DNA of 64,000 bases, from contig NZ_BAAAFQ010000007.1 in NCBI RefSeq assembly GCF_039523615.1, positions 434,001 to 498,000 on the forward strand, read 5' to 3'. Positions 34,416 through 43,799 of this stretch are shown here, piece after piece. Positions within the stretch are counted from its first letter, which is position 1, and every line of letters begins with the position of its first letter. The notes below the pieces were generated by a model. The model worked only from the letters and a program-made list of their open reading frames with translations, did no database searches and was not told the DNA's origin. The DNA is from Psychrosphaera haliotis. GTDB taxonomy: Bacteria; Pseudomonadota; Gammaproteobacteria; Enterobacterales; Alteromonadaceae. Both the position numbers and the translations under genes were made by a program.

Positions 34416-37118
34416 ATGATCTCTTCACTATTAACAAAATTATTCGGTAGCCGAAATCAACGTACGCTAAAATCCTTAAATAAAATCGTAAAAGCGATTA
34501 ATGCTCTTGAGCCTCAATTTGAGAGTTTATCAGATGCTGAATTAAAAAATAAAACCGTTGAGTTTCGTACTCGACTTGCTGAAAACGAATCCCTAGATGA
34601 TATCTTGCCAGAAGCTTTTGCTACTGTGCGTGAAGCTAGCCGACGAGTTTTTGAAATGCGTCATTTTGACGTGCAAATGATTGGTGGTATGGTTTTAAAT
34701 TCAGGTAGTATTGCTGAAATGCGTACTGGTGAAGGTAAAACGTTAACTGCAACCTTACCTGCATATTTAAACGGCTTAACCGGCAAAGGCGTTCACGTTA
34801 TTACGGTGAATGACTATCTTGCAAGCCGTGACTCTGAGTATAACCGTCCACTTTTCGAATTTTTAGGAATGAGCGTTGGTTGTAACATTCCTGGAATGAA
34901 CCACGAAGAGAAAAAAGCCGCTTACCAAGCAGATATTACTTACGGTACCAACAATGAATTTGGCTTTGATTACCTGCGCGACAACATGGCATTCAGTGCC
35001 GATGAACGTGTTCAGAAAAGCCTTAACTTTGCCTTAATTGATGAAGTTGATTCAATCTTAATTGATGAAGCTCGTACGCCGCTTATTATTTCTGGACCGG
35101 CTGAAGATAATTCAGAAATCTACATTGAAATTAATAAAATTGTTCCGCTACTTGAACGTCAAGAAAAAGAAGACGAAGAAGGTGTTGAAGGCGATGGCGA
35201 TTACACTGCCGATGAAAAGTCTAAACAAGTTTATCTAACTGAACGTGGTCAAATCCGTGTAGAAGAAATTTTACGTGAAGCGGGTGTGATTGCAGAAGAT
35301 GACTCACTATTCAGTGCAACTAACATTCCTTTATTACATAATGTTTATGCGGCTTTACGTGCTCACATAATGTATCAAAAAGATGTGGATTACATTGTTA
35401 ACGGCGACGAAGTTGTCATTATCGATGAACACACTGGCCGTACAATGGAAGGGCGTCGTTGGTCTGAAGGTTTACACCAAGCCGTAGAAGCAAAAGAAGG
35501 TGTAAAAATTCAAAATGAAAACCAAACTTTAGCGTCTATTACTTTCCAGAACTTCTTCAGAATGTACGACAAGCTATCTGGTATGACGGGTACAGCTGAT
35601 ACAGAAGCATTCGAATTCCAACAAATTTATGGGCTAGATACAGTTGTAATACCAACCAATAAACCAATGGTTCGTAATGACATGACTGATTTAGTTTATC
35701 TAACTCAGCTAGAAAAATATCGTGCGATTATTACCGATATTAAAGACTGCCAAGAGCGTGGCCAGCCTGTACTTGTAGGTACGGTTTCTATTGAATCTTC
35801 AGAGTTACTTTCTCAGCTACTGAAGAAAGATAAAATAAAACACTCGGTATTAAACGCAAAACAGCACGAAAAAGAAGCTCAAATTGTTGAAGATGCTGGT
35901 CGTTCAGGCTCAGTTACAATTGCGACTAACATGGCCGGTCGTGGTACCGATATTGTTTTAGGTGGCAACTGGAATGCTGAAGTTGCACGTCTTAAGAATC
36001 CAACAGACCAACAGATTGAACATATTAAATCTGAGTGGAAAAAACGCCATGATGATGTAATCACCGCGGGTGGTTTACATATTATTGGTACTGAACGTCA
36101 CGAATCTCGCCGTATCGATAATCAGTTACGTGGTCGTTCTGGTCGTCAAGGTGACGCAGGTTCATCACGTTTCTATCTTTCAATGGAAGATACGTTAATG
36201 CGTTTATTCGCATCAGACAGAGTAACTGGCATGATGCGTAAGCTAGGTATGGAAGAGGGTGAAGCGATTGAGCACCCTTGGGTAAACAAAGCCATTGAAA
36301 ATGCACAGCGCAAAGTAGAAGCCCGTAACTTTGATATTCGTAAGCAATTACTTGAGTACGATGATGTTGCTAATGATCAGCGTAAAGTTATTTACTCACA
36401 GCGTGATGAATTACTTGAAGATGGTGATATTGGTGAAGTGATTGAAAGCATTCGTCGTGACGTTGTTGCAACAGTACTTGATAGCCATATTCCGCCACAT
36501 TCTCTTGAAGAAATGTGGAGCTTAGAAGCTTTAGAAGAACAGTTATCAGCTGACTTTGGCGTTGATATGCCAGTGCGTAAATGGCTAGAAGAAGACAAGA
36601 ATCTACACGAAGAAACGCTGAAGCAACGTATTAGCGAAGAAATTGACGCTATGTATGCTGAAAAAGAGCAGCATGTTGGCGCTGAAGTTATTCGCCACTT
36701 TGAAAAAGCGGTTATGCTTCAAAGCTTAGACCAACACTGGAAAGAGCATTTAGCTGCTATGGATCACCTTCGTCAAGGTATTCACTTACGTGGTTATGCT
36801 CAAAAGAACCCTAAACAAGAATATAAGCGCGAATCGTTTGAGCTATTTAGCACAATGTTAGAGCAGCTTAAAATTGAAGTAATTAAAGTTCTTTGTCGTG
36901 TTCAAGTTAAAGCAGAAGAAGATGTTGAAGCCGTTGAAGAACAGCGTAGACAAGCAGAAGCTGCAGACCTTGAGTTCCAGCACGAGTCGTCAAATCAGTT
37001 AGCCTCTGAAGAAAAAACAGAGGTTAATGTAAGCAGCCGAGTTAAAGTTGGCCGTAATGACCCTTGTCCTTGTGGTTCAGGTAAAAAATATAAACAATGT
37101 CACGGTAAGTTAAGCTAA
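34416..37118 (+). CDS. secA: Protein translocase ATPase SecA
   Basis: A 900-residue motor that drives preproteins through SecYEG. Walker A is RTGEGKTLTA near residue 105, and the helicase motif LIDEVDSILIDEARTPL lies around 210. The preprotein cross-linking and scaffold domains follow at the expected places. The C-terminus carries the zinc-binding CPCGSGKKYKQCHG, which contacts SecB and lipids. An acidic insert-like segment at about 245-265 (EKEDEEGVEGDGDYT) is present. Strong rho-independent terminator at 37145. Length is normal. Confidence 0.98.
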   Translation: MISSLLTKLFGSRNQRTLKSLNKIVKAINALEPQFESLSDAELKNKTVEFRTRLAENESLDDILPEAFATVREASRRVFEMRHFDVQMIGGMVLNSGSIAEMRTGEGKTLTATLPAYLNGLTGKGVHVITVNDYLASRDSEYNRPLFEFLGMSVGCNIPGMNHEEKKAAYQADITYGTNNEFGFDYLRDNMAFSADERVQKSLNFALIDEVDSILIDEARTPLIISGPAEDNSEIYIEINKIVPLLERQEKEDEEGVEGDGDYTADEKSKQVYLTERGQIRVEEILREAGVIAEDDSLFSATNIPLLHNVYAALRAHIMYQKDVDYIVNGDEVVIIDEHTGRTMEGRRWSEGLHQAVEAKEGVKIQNENQTLASITFQNFFRMYDKLSGMTGTADTEAFEFQQIYGLDTVVIPTNKPMVRNDMTDLVYLTQLEKYRAIITDIKDCQERGQPVLVGTVSIESSELLSQLLKKDKIKHSVLNAKQHEKEAQIVEDAGRSGSVTIATNMAGRGTDIVLGGNWNAEVARLKNPTDQQIEHIKSEWKKRHDDVITAGGLHIIGTERHESRRIDNQLRGRSGRQGDAGSSRFYLSMEDTLMRLFASDRVTGMMRKLGMEEGEAIEHPWVNKAIENAQRKVEARNFDIRKQLLEYDDVANDQRKVIYSQRDELLEDGDIGEVIESIRRDVVATVLDSHIPPHSLEEMWSLEALEEQLSADFGVDMPVRKWLEEDKNLHEETLKQRISEEIDAMYAEKEQHVGAEVIRHFEKAVMLQSLDQHWKEHLAAMDHLRQGIHLRGYAQKNPKQEYKRESFELFSTMLEQLKIEVIKVLCRVQVKAEEDVEAVEEQRRQAEAADLEFQHESSNQLASEEKTEVNVSSRVKVGRNDPCPCGSGKKYKQCHGKLS

Positions 37119-37144
37119 CGCTCATCTCGCTTAACAACATTGAT

Positions 37145-37172
37145 AAAAAGGTGAGCTTAGCTCGCCTTTTTT
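37145..37172 (+). terminator. Rho-independent terminator of secA
   Basis: AAAAA then GGTGAGC, loop TTA, GCTCGCC and six T, 27 bases after the secA stop. Confidence 0.85.
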
Positions 37173-37202
37173 GTTTATGGCATTTAATAAAAGAGTTAAA
37201 GA

Positions 37203-37625
37203 ATGACAATTGTTAACGGTAAAACTAAAACCGAACAAAAAGTAATTAGAGTCGCGGCTGCCATCATTCAGCAAGACGACCGCTTTTTGCTAAGCAAGCG
37301 GCTTGACCATTTACACCAAGGTGGTAAGTGGGAGTTCCCAGGCGGTAAAATTGAGCCAACTGAAACAGTTTCTGCAGCGTTAGTTCGCGAGTTACAAGAA
37401 GAGCTTGGTATTACGGCCACTCATCAATCTGATTTTCATGAGCTAGTCTTTGATTACCCAGAAAAGCGAGTTCAGCTTTATTTTCAACTGGTTACGGAGT
37501 TTAACGGCGAGCCAGAGGGTAAAGAAGGCCAAGCCGTGCAGTGGTTTAGTAAAAAAGAGCTGTTAACCCTGCCATTTCCTGATGCGAATAAGCCAGTTTT
37601 AGCTATGCTAGAAACACAATTATAA
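37203..37625 (+). CDS. mutT: 8-oxo-dGTP diphosphatase MutT
   Basis: A 140-residue Nudix hydrolase that removes 8-oxo-dGTP and so prevents A:T to C:G transversions. The Nudix box GGKIEPTETVSAALVREL with QEELGI is intact, including the REx2EE core. WEFPGGK and LSKRLDHLHQGG upstream match the MutT subgroup. Its position between secA and prfB is common in this order, where mutT follows secA in many gammaproteobacteria. The ATG has GAG-AAAG upstream (AAAGAATG). Confidence 0.92.
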   Translation: MTIVNGKTKTEQKVIRVAAAIIQQDDRFLLSKRLDHLHQGGKWEFPGGKIEPTETVSAALVRELQEELGITATHQSDFHELVFDYPEKRVQLYFQLVTEFNGEPEGKEGQAVQWFSKKELLTLPFPDANKPVLAMLETQL

Positions 37626-37735
37626 CCCTATTTTTTGACCTAATTAACAAACCATTAATTGAGTAGATACACTAATATTGTTACACTTCGGCGCAATTTT
37701 GAGTCGTTTTAAATTTAAAGGTTATTATAAAATTC

Positions 37736-38834
37736 ATGTTTGAGATCAACCCGGTTCTAAATCAATTAGCTGATATTCGCGAACGTACTGAAGTACTTCG
37801 GGGGTACCTTTGACTACGCTGCTAAAAAAGAGCAGTTAGAAGAAGTTAGTGGCGAGTTAGAAGATCCAAATGTATGGAACGATCCTGCTAAAGCGCAAGC
37901 ATTAGGCAAAGAGCGCTCTATGCTAGAGGCTATTGTTAAAACCATAGATGACCTAGATCAAGGTTGTGAAGACGTTGATGGCCTTATTGAATTAGCGCAA
38001 GAAGCAGAAGATGAAGAAACTTTTGAAGAAGCGCAGTCTGAATTAAACGACTTAGAACAAAAGTTAGAGCAACTAGAATTCAGAAGAATGTTTTCTGGTG
38101 AGCTTGACGGAAGCGATGCCTATATAGATTTGCAGGCGGGCTCTGGCGGCACAGAAGCGCAAGACTGGTGTAATATTCTGCTTCGTATGTATTTGCGCTG
38201 GTGTGAAGCTAAAGGCTTTAAGACAGAACTTATAGAAGTGACTGATGGTGATGTTGCCGGTATTAAAGGTGCAACTATCCGGATTAGCGGTGAGTACGCC
38301 TTTGGCTGGGCAAGAACAGAAACGGGTGTACATCGTTTAGTGCGAAAGTCGCCATTTGACTCAAACTCTCGTCGCCATACTTCTTTTGCTTCTGCCTTTG
38401 TTTATCCTGAAGTGGATGACAATATTGATATTGATATCAATACGTCAGATTTAAAAATAGATACATATCGAGCGTCAGGTGCAGGTGGTCAACACGTAAA
38501 CACCACCGATTCAGCGGTTCGTATTACTCACGTACCAACTAATACGGTAGTGCAATGCCAGAACGAGCGCTCACAGCATAAAAACAAAGACCAAGCGATG
38601 AAGCAGTTAAAAGCAAAGCTTTATGAGTTGGAAATGCTTAAGCAAAACGAACAAAAACAAGCAGCTGAGGACAATAAATCGGATATCGGTTGGGGCAGTC
38701 AAATTCGTTCATACGTTTTAGACGACTCACGCATTAAAGATTTAAGAACAGGTGTTGAAAGTCGTAACACGCAGGCTGTCTTGGATGGCGGTTTGGACAA
38801 ATTTATTGAAGCGAGCTTGAAAGCTGGGCTATAA
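37736..38834 (+). CDS. prfB: Peptide chain release factor 2 (needs a programmed +1 frameshift)
   Basis: RF2 releases peptides at UGA and UAA stops. The gene starts at ATG 37736 (MFEINPVL), reads 25 codons to an in-frame TGA at 37811-37813, and continues in the +1 frame from GAC at 37812 to the stop at 38834, giving 365 residues, the same as E. coli RF2. The codon-recognition SPF motif (RLVRKSPFDSNS) and the catalytic GGQ motif (GAGGQHVNTTDSA) are present. Expression is autoregulated by the frameshift. A separate ATG at 37920 would lose 60 residues and is not the start. lysS follows. Confidence 0.97.
37798..37814 (+). promoter_or_regulatory. Programmed +1 frameshift site of prfB
   Basis: The slip site CTTTGAC contains CTT followed by TGA and C, and a GGGGG stretch three bases upstream acts as the internal Shine-Dalgarno-like stimulator. 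This is the classical RF2 arrangement with GGGGGTACCTTTGAC. When RF2 is scarce the ribosome pauses at TGA and slips forward. Confidence 0.95.
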
Positions 38835-38958
38835 GACTTTAAATAAATCGTGCAAGTAAGTCTGTTAAGTATTAATTAGACAGTAGTACAGACTTACACT
38901 AAAAATAAATAGTACATAAATCATTAGATTAATCATTTTACGGTAATTGAGAACATAA

Positions 38959-40539
38959 ATGACTGAACAAACTCAAGACGCGAACAAACTCATTGCAGAG
39001 CGTCGTGCAAAGTTAGAAAACATCCGCGAAAACTGCTCGGCTAATGCACACCCAAACAAATTTCGTCGTGAACATTACAGTGACGACCTTCAACAAGAGT
39101 TTGGTGAGTTCGAAAAAGAAAAGCTAATTGAAATGGATACAAAAGTATCTATTGCTGGCCGTATTATGGCAAAGCGTGGTCCGTTCATGTTATTACAAGA
39201 CATGAAAGGGCGCATTCAAGCCTATGCCGCAAAAGACGTTCAGAAAGATCTAAAAGAAAAATACGGCGTACTAGACATTGGCGACATCATTGGTGTTTCT
39301 GGTGCTTTACATAAGTCTGGAAAAGGCGACTTATACGTTAATATGGAAAGCTACGAGCTTCTGACTAAGTCTCTTCGCCCATTACCAGAAAAGTTTCATG
39401 GTCTAACGGACCAAGAAGCTAAGTATCGTCAACGTTATGTTGATTTGATCACAAACCAAGATACTCGTAAAACATTCGTGATCCGTTCTAAAGTAGTAGA
39501 AGGCATCCGCCGCTTCTTAGCAGAACGTGAATTTATGGAAGTAGAAACACCAATGCTTCAAGTTATCCCTGGTGGTGCAACTGCGCGTCCATTCATTACT
39601 CATCATAATGCAATGAGCCGTGACATGTACCTTCGTATCGCGCCAGAGCTTTATTTAAAGCGTTTAGTTGTTGGTGGTTTTGAGCGTGTGTTCGAAATAA
39701 ACCGTAACTTCAGAAACGAAGGTCTTTCAACTCGCCATAACCCTGAATTCACAATGATTGAATTCTATCAGGCGTATGCTGATTACAATGACTTGATGGA
39801 CTTAACAGAAGAAATGTTACGTACCGTTGCTAACAACGTATTAGGTTCAGCCGTTGTAATTAACACGGTTAAAGACTCAGAAGGTAACGTTGTTGAAACA
39901 AAAGAGTATGACTTCGGACAGCCGTTCACTCGCTTAACAATGTCTGATGCGGTTCTTAAATATTACGATGAAGCGGCTAATAACGCTGAGTGGGCTGCTG
40001 CAATTAAAGATCCAGAAAACAACCTAGACACGTTAAAAGTTATTGCTAAAAAACTTCATATTAAAGAGCCTGAAGTTGACGGTATTTGGGGTGCAGGTAA
40101 ATACCTTTGTGAGATTTTTGAAGCAACAGCGGAAGAGCAACTAGATCAACCAACGTTTATTACAGGCTACCCGTGGGAAGTATCTCCATTAGCTCGTCGT
40201 AATGATGAAAACGCGTTTATCACAGACCGTTTTGAATTCTTTGTTGGTGGCCGTGAGCTTGCAAATGGTTTCTCGGAGTTAAATGACGCTGAAGACCAAG
40301 CAAACCGCTTTAAGAAACAAGTTGAAGAAAAAGATGCCGGTGACATTGAAGCAATGCACTTTGACGAAGACTACATTCAAGCTCTTGAGTATGGTTTACC
40401 GCCAACGGCTGGTGAAGGTATTGGTATCGATCGTTTAGTAATGTTGTTTACTGATTCACCAACCATTAAAGACGTTATTTTGTTCCCGCACATGAAACCA
40501 GTTGCGAACAATGATCAAAACGAAGAAGACGCTGAATAA
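38959..40539 (+). CDS. lysS: Lysyl-tRNA synthetase (class II)
   Basis: A 526-residue class II synthetase. The N-terminal OB-fold anticodon-binding domain (about 60-160: VSIAGRIMAKR) is followed by the catalytic domain with motif 2 (NRNFRNEGLSTRHNPEFT) and motif 3 (GEGIGIDRLVMLFT). It attaches lysine to tRNA-Lys. The prfB-lysS order matches E. coli. A terminator at 40616 separates it from the convergent thioredoxin-like gene. Confidence 0.98.
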   Translation: MTEQTQDANKLIAERRAKLENIRENCSANAHPNKFRREHYSDDLQQEFGEFEKEKLIEMDTKVSIAGRIMAKRGPFMLLQDMKGRIQAYAAKDVQKDLKEKYGVLDIGDIIGVSGALHKSGKGDLYVNMESYELLTKSLRPLPEKFHGLTDQEAKYRQRYVDLITNQDTRKTFVIRSKVVEGIRRFLAEREFMEVETPMLQVIPGGATARPFITHHNAMSRDMYLRIAPELYLKRLVVGGFERVFEINRNFRNEGLSTRHNPEFTMIEFYQAYADYNDLMDLTEEMLRTVANNVLGSAVVINTVKDSEGNVVETKEYDFGQPFTRLTMSDAVLKYYDEAANNAEWAAAIKDPENNLDTLKVIAKKLHIKEPEVDGIWGAGKYLCEIFEATAEEQLDQPTFITGYPWEVSPLARRNDENAFITDRFEFFVGGRELANGFSELNDAEDQANRFKKQVEEKDAGDIEAMHFDEDYIQALEYGLPPTAGEGIGIDRLVMLFTDSPTIKDVILFPHMKPVANNDQNEEDAE

Positions 40540-40615
40540 CGAACTTATTTAGCCGAACAAACTTAGCCACGAGGGTTTAATTATCATTTAGTTAAACTCT
40601 TATAGGCTCAATATG

Positions 40616-40641
40616 AAAGGAGCGCTTGTCGCTCCTTTTTT
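40616..40641 (+). terminator. Rho-independent terminator of lysS
   Basis: AAAGGAGCG and CGCTCCTTT pair around CTTGT, followed by more T, about 77 bases after the lysS stop. Confidence 0.85.
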
Positions 40642-40686
40642 ATTTAACGTAAAAAGGGTGGATTTAAGCTTAGCTCTTTAACTGAG

Positions 40687-41169
40687 TTAGTCACCCGCAC
40701 TTTTTATTAACTGAGCTATATCATTAGCCCAATCGGTTTTTGGAAACTCTAAAAAACGACCTAGTTCAGTACCATCTTTATAAACAATAACGGTAGGTGT
40801 TTTTCTTATCGAATGTTTTATAGCTTCGTCTTTTGGATCCGACTTTGCTGTGTCTAAAGCATAAAAAGTAGGTTTTATATTTTGATTATTTACTTGTTCA
40901 AATAGTGAAATCAAGCGAGGGACTTCCCTTACACTGTCATGACACCACTCTCCAAAAAAGACCTTTACCTCAACAGGTGTAGCAACTGCTCGTAACGGCG
41001 CTAAATCTGCCGTGCTATAGCTGATGTCATCTTTATGTTTAGCAAATGATTTGAATTCTTTAAGGATAGTTGGGCCTGTAATTTCCCCCACATAAAATTC
41101 ACTACTTTTGGCGTTGCAGCCTGTAGCCATAATTGATAGTAAAAGTGCAATAAGTGTTTTATTCTTCAT
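40687..41169 (-). CDS. Thioredoxin-like lipoprotein with a CxxS motif
   Basis: A 160-residue precursor. The signal ends with a lipobox, ATGC (Cys18), so it is probably a lipoprotein facing the periplasm. The remainder is a thioredoxin-like fold with EVKVFFGEWCHDS at the place of the WCGPC site and the cis-Pro region KTPTVIVYKDG. Only the first cysteine of the usual pair is there (CHDS), which points to a single-thiol function rather than a classical oxidoreductase. Otherwise its role is unknown. It is a lone gene, divergent from the L,D-transpeptidase. Confidence 0.82.
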   Translation of the reverse strand: MKNKTLIALLLSIMATGCNAKSSEFYVGEITGPTILKEFKSFAKHKDDISYSTADLAPLRAVATPVEVKVFFGEWCHDSVREVPRLISLFEQVNNQNIKPTFYALDTAKSDPKDEAIKHSIRKTPTVIVYKDGTELGRFLEFPKTDWANDIAQLIKSAGD

Positions 41170-41245
41170 GGATTAAACCTGATGTAATTTATACTGTGCT
41201 AACCGTATTAAAACACATGGCACTGAAATGGTGGAATAAAAACTG

Positions 41246-42442
41246 ATGAAAAAGAGTATCACGTTATGGATAACGGCAACATTGTTGGTGTTTTTTAGCT
41301 CATTTGCTTGGTCAGCTAAAACTTACCTTACAACGGCTAAAGTTGATGTTTATGATGAGCCTAATGGCAATATTATTCAATCATGGCCTAGTCATACATT
41401 ATTTACTTCTAATCAAGAAGATAACTTATGGATTAGAGTATCAGGTCACTTCCCTGAGGGCGAGTGGCAGTCAGTTTTTCCTATGTGGTACGTAAAATTT
41501 TCAGAAAACTTATCTCTTCAAAAACCTCAATCATCTAACGCGCCAGCAACTATTTTTCACGTAGAAGAAGATGAGCTGGATAGCAACAAAAAAGGCGCGC
41601 AAGCTTATCGTTTGCTTGAGCAGGCGACTGTTTTTAATAGACTTGGTGAAGCGCTTGAAGTTTGGCCTAAAGGTAAAAGTTTTACTAGTGCCTATGAAAA
41701 TGAAGATGCACTTAAAGTAACCGGGCACTTTCCTAACGGTTCTAGTTGGCAGGCAATGGCTGAGCCAGTTTGGATCATTAAACCTATACGATTACAAAAT
41801 AGAACGCAGCCGAAACCTATTGTTAGAAAGGAAAATACCAAGCGTCTTGTTATTATCGATAAGTCGGCATTTAATATGACGGTTTATGAACAGACTCCGG
41901 ATTCACTTGAGGCAATATTGACAACGCCTGTAGCGCTTGGATACGACCGTTGCTTGCCTAAGAGCCAAGGCGGAAAATGTTACTACACTCCAGAAGGTGA
42001 GTTTGAAGTTGAATTCAAGCTGTTTGATTCAGACGGAATAAAGTGGTGCATACCTAAAAAAATGGAGGCTGAATTTACCGATAAAATAGCACGTGGCGAA
42101 AGGTGTTGGCGTGGAATTATGGGGCAACATGCTCTTCATTTTGGGGATTCATTGTTTTTGCATGGTACTTCAAACCCAGACTCAATTGGAAGCCGGACAA
42201 CTCATGGGTGTGTGAGACTTCGTAATAGTGATATTGAATGGGTATATCGCTTGTTAGAAAACGGTGACAAGGTGATTATTACTTCAAACAAAGTAGAAAC
42301 GGTAGCAAATCTAAAAGAAAAGCAGCTAGAGGCGCTAGCGAATGCCAATGCCTCTAAAAAAGCGGCGGAAATTACGAAAACCAAGGCTGCAGAGGTTAAC
42401 GCACTAGAAGCTTCTAAAAACTCAACTCCGCAGGAAAATTAA
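41246..42442 (+). CDS. L,D-transpeptidase (YkuD family) with duplicated N-terminal module
   Basis: A 398-residue exported protein. A signal peptide (about 1-23, cleaved near AWSAK) leads to two similar SH3-like modules at about 25-88 and 108-180, each ending in a GHFP..W..V...W..K pattern. The YkuD domain (about 200-345) contains the catalytic LHFGDSLFLHG and SRTTHGCVRLRNSD with its nucleophile cysteine. Such enzymes make 3-3 cross-links in peptidoglycan or attach lipoproteins. The last 45 residues are a lysine- and alanine-rich helical tail. Its 3' end overlaps the convergent rhodanese gene by four bases. Confidence 0.93.
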   Translation: MKKSITLWITATLLVFFSSFAWSAKTYLTTAKVDVYDEPNGNIIQSWPSHTLFTSNQEDNLWIRVSGHFPEGEWQSVFPMWYVKFSENLSLQKPQSSNAPATIFHVEEDELDSNKKGAQAYRLLEQATVFNRLGEALEVWPKGKSFTSAYENEDALKVTGHFPNGSSWQAMAEPVWIIKPIRLQNRTQPKPIVRKENTKRLVIIDKSAFNMTVYEQTPDSLEAILTTPVALGYDRCLPKSQGGKCYYTPEGEFEVEFKLFDSDGIKWCIPKKMEAEFTDKIARGERCWRGIMGQHALHFGDSLFLHGTSNPDSIGSRTTHGCVRLRNSDIEWVYRLLENGDKVIITSNKVETVANLKEKQLEALANANASKKAAEITKTKAAEVNALEASKNSTPQEN

Positions 42443-42822
42443 GGTTTAACCACTGGAAGCTGTTTTGCTTTCCAACCTAGCATGTCACCATCTAAGTGAA
42501 CAAAACCTTTAATGCCATTTTTTCGCATCATTGCTTCTGCTTTATCCGCCCTGCGACCACTACGACAATAAACAACAATGGTTTTATCAATAGATTTTAG
42601 TTTGTCTAATTCATCAATAATCGCGTGATGCGGGATATTAATCGCACCTTCAATGTGGCCTTCTGCATATTCACTTGGCGAACGAACATCAAGAACTTGA
42701 TAATTTGTTTTGTTTTTTAAGTATTGTTCAGCAGAAATCTTAGGTGTGCTATTGGCGAAAATAGCACTACTGAATAAGCTTAAAATAAGTGAAACCATGA
42801 CTAAAACTGTTTTATTAAACAT
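42439..42822 (-). CDS. Rhodanese-like periplasmic protein
   Basis: A 127-residue precursor with a signal peptide (about 1-23, FANS) and one rhodanese domain: NYQVLDVRSPSEYAEGHIEGAINIPHH in its substrate-loop region and VVYCRSGRRADKA with the active-site cysteine. It may carry sulfur as persulfide; substrate unknown. It follows the CbiB-like gene by about 10 bases and AAGG precedes its ATG, so it probably belongs to the mtnN unit. It converges on the L,D-transpeptidase gene. Confidence 0.88.
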   Translation of the reverse strand: MFNKTVLVMVSLILSLFSSAIFANSTPKISAEQYLKNKTNYQVLDVRSPSEYAEGHIEGAINIPHHAIIDELDKLKSIDKTIVVYCRSGRRADKAEAMMRKNGIKGFVHLDGDMLGWKAKQLPVVKP

Positions 42823-42831
42823 GTCTAAACC

Positions 42832-43785
42832 TTAATTTTGAAAATTTCCAATAAACCAAAATAAAAGAATAAGAATAAGCAAAAAAACGGTAAAGCGTGC
42901 AAGCCAATGACGCAGCTGAGCAATAGCACCGTGATTAGGCTTTTGTCCTTCATTTATTCTAAGTCTTGGTACTTTAACATCATTAAACATAGTTGGCCCG
43001 GCCATTTCAATACGACAACCTGCCGCTACAATACTCATCCAAACTAAATCAATAAGGCTCTGCTCTGCAGGCCATTTGTTTTTATGGCGTTGGAATAATG
43101 ACCACCACCCTGGACTAGATTTAAAAACTGAAAAAATTGGAGCTATTAAAGCGCTTAACAACCAATCAAACGAAGTTTTTATGGCCGTTATAGGTAGGCC
43201 AAAATCGCTGTATTTGGGATTTAAAGCAAGCCACTGTTTTGTCACTATATCCAAAACTCTATACGCTAGGCTAGCTAAACCGCCTAGGGCAATAAACAGT
43301 ACAACAGGCATTAACCAGGTCGTAACCCAAGCATTAATTTCTATTTCCAGCGCACCCTTTGTTAATCCTAGGGAGGACAATCGTTTGGTATCAAAGCTAG
43401 CCGTTTCGCTTAAATAATCTTTTGCTAAGGTATTCTGTTTATTGGCAAGAGCTTCTTCTAACGCTTTGTTTACTTTAGAGACTGAGTGGTAACTGATACT
43501 AATGTAAAGCAATACAGCTTCAGTCCATATGTCATAAGGCATTACAAAAAGTAACGACCATACAATCACAGCGACAAAGACAAAATAAGTGAGCAACGAC
43601 ATAAAACCTGAGATTCTGCGTTGCCGCTCTGTACCTGGTTTATTAACCTTGAGTGCAATGGCGTCTGCTAATAACGCACAAAGGCGAAGAGGAGAGTATT
43701 TAAATGGAAGTGGGATTAGCCATTCAATAACAATAACAATGGCTGCTGCCAGTAGATGTGGAAGTTCAGCCATTGTTTCTAACAT
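42832..43785 (-). CDS. CbiB/CobD-like cobalamin biosynthesis family membrane protein
   Basis: A 317-residue inner membrane protein with about five hydrophobic segments. It resembles the CbiB/CobD family, which attaches aminopropanol to cobyric acid; the stretch GALEIEINAWVTTWLMPV is replaced in function-defining motifs by AGPTMFNDVKVPRLRINEG near residue 275. No other cobalamin gene is in this window. The arrangement mtnN then this gene is known in related marine bacteria. It could act in cobinamide salvage, or have another role; I give no symbol because the assignment is by resemblance. Confidence 0.75.
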   Translation of the reverse strand: MLETMAELPHLLAAAIVIVIEWLIPLPFKYSPLRLCALLADAIALKVNKPGTERQRRISGFMSLLTYFVFVAVIVWSLLFVMPYDIWTEAVLLYISISYHSVSKVNKALEEALANKQNTLAKDYLSETASFDTKRLSSLGLTKGALEIEINAWVTTWLMPVVLFIALGGLASLAYRVLDIVTKQWLALNPKYSDFGLPITAIKTSFDWLLSALIAPIFSVFKSSPGWWSLFQRHKNKWPAEQSLIDLVWMSIVAAGCRIEMAGPTMFNDVKVPRLRINEGQKPNHGAIAQLRHWLARFTVFLLILILLFWFIGNFQN

Positions 43786-43799
43786 AGTAATAGTCGCTT

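Noticed and set aside
37920..38834. Short version of RF2 starting at 37920
   Set aside because: It ignores the programmed frameshift and omits 60 conserved residues plus the first 25-codon part.
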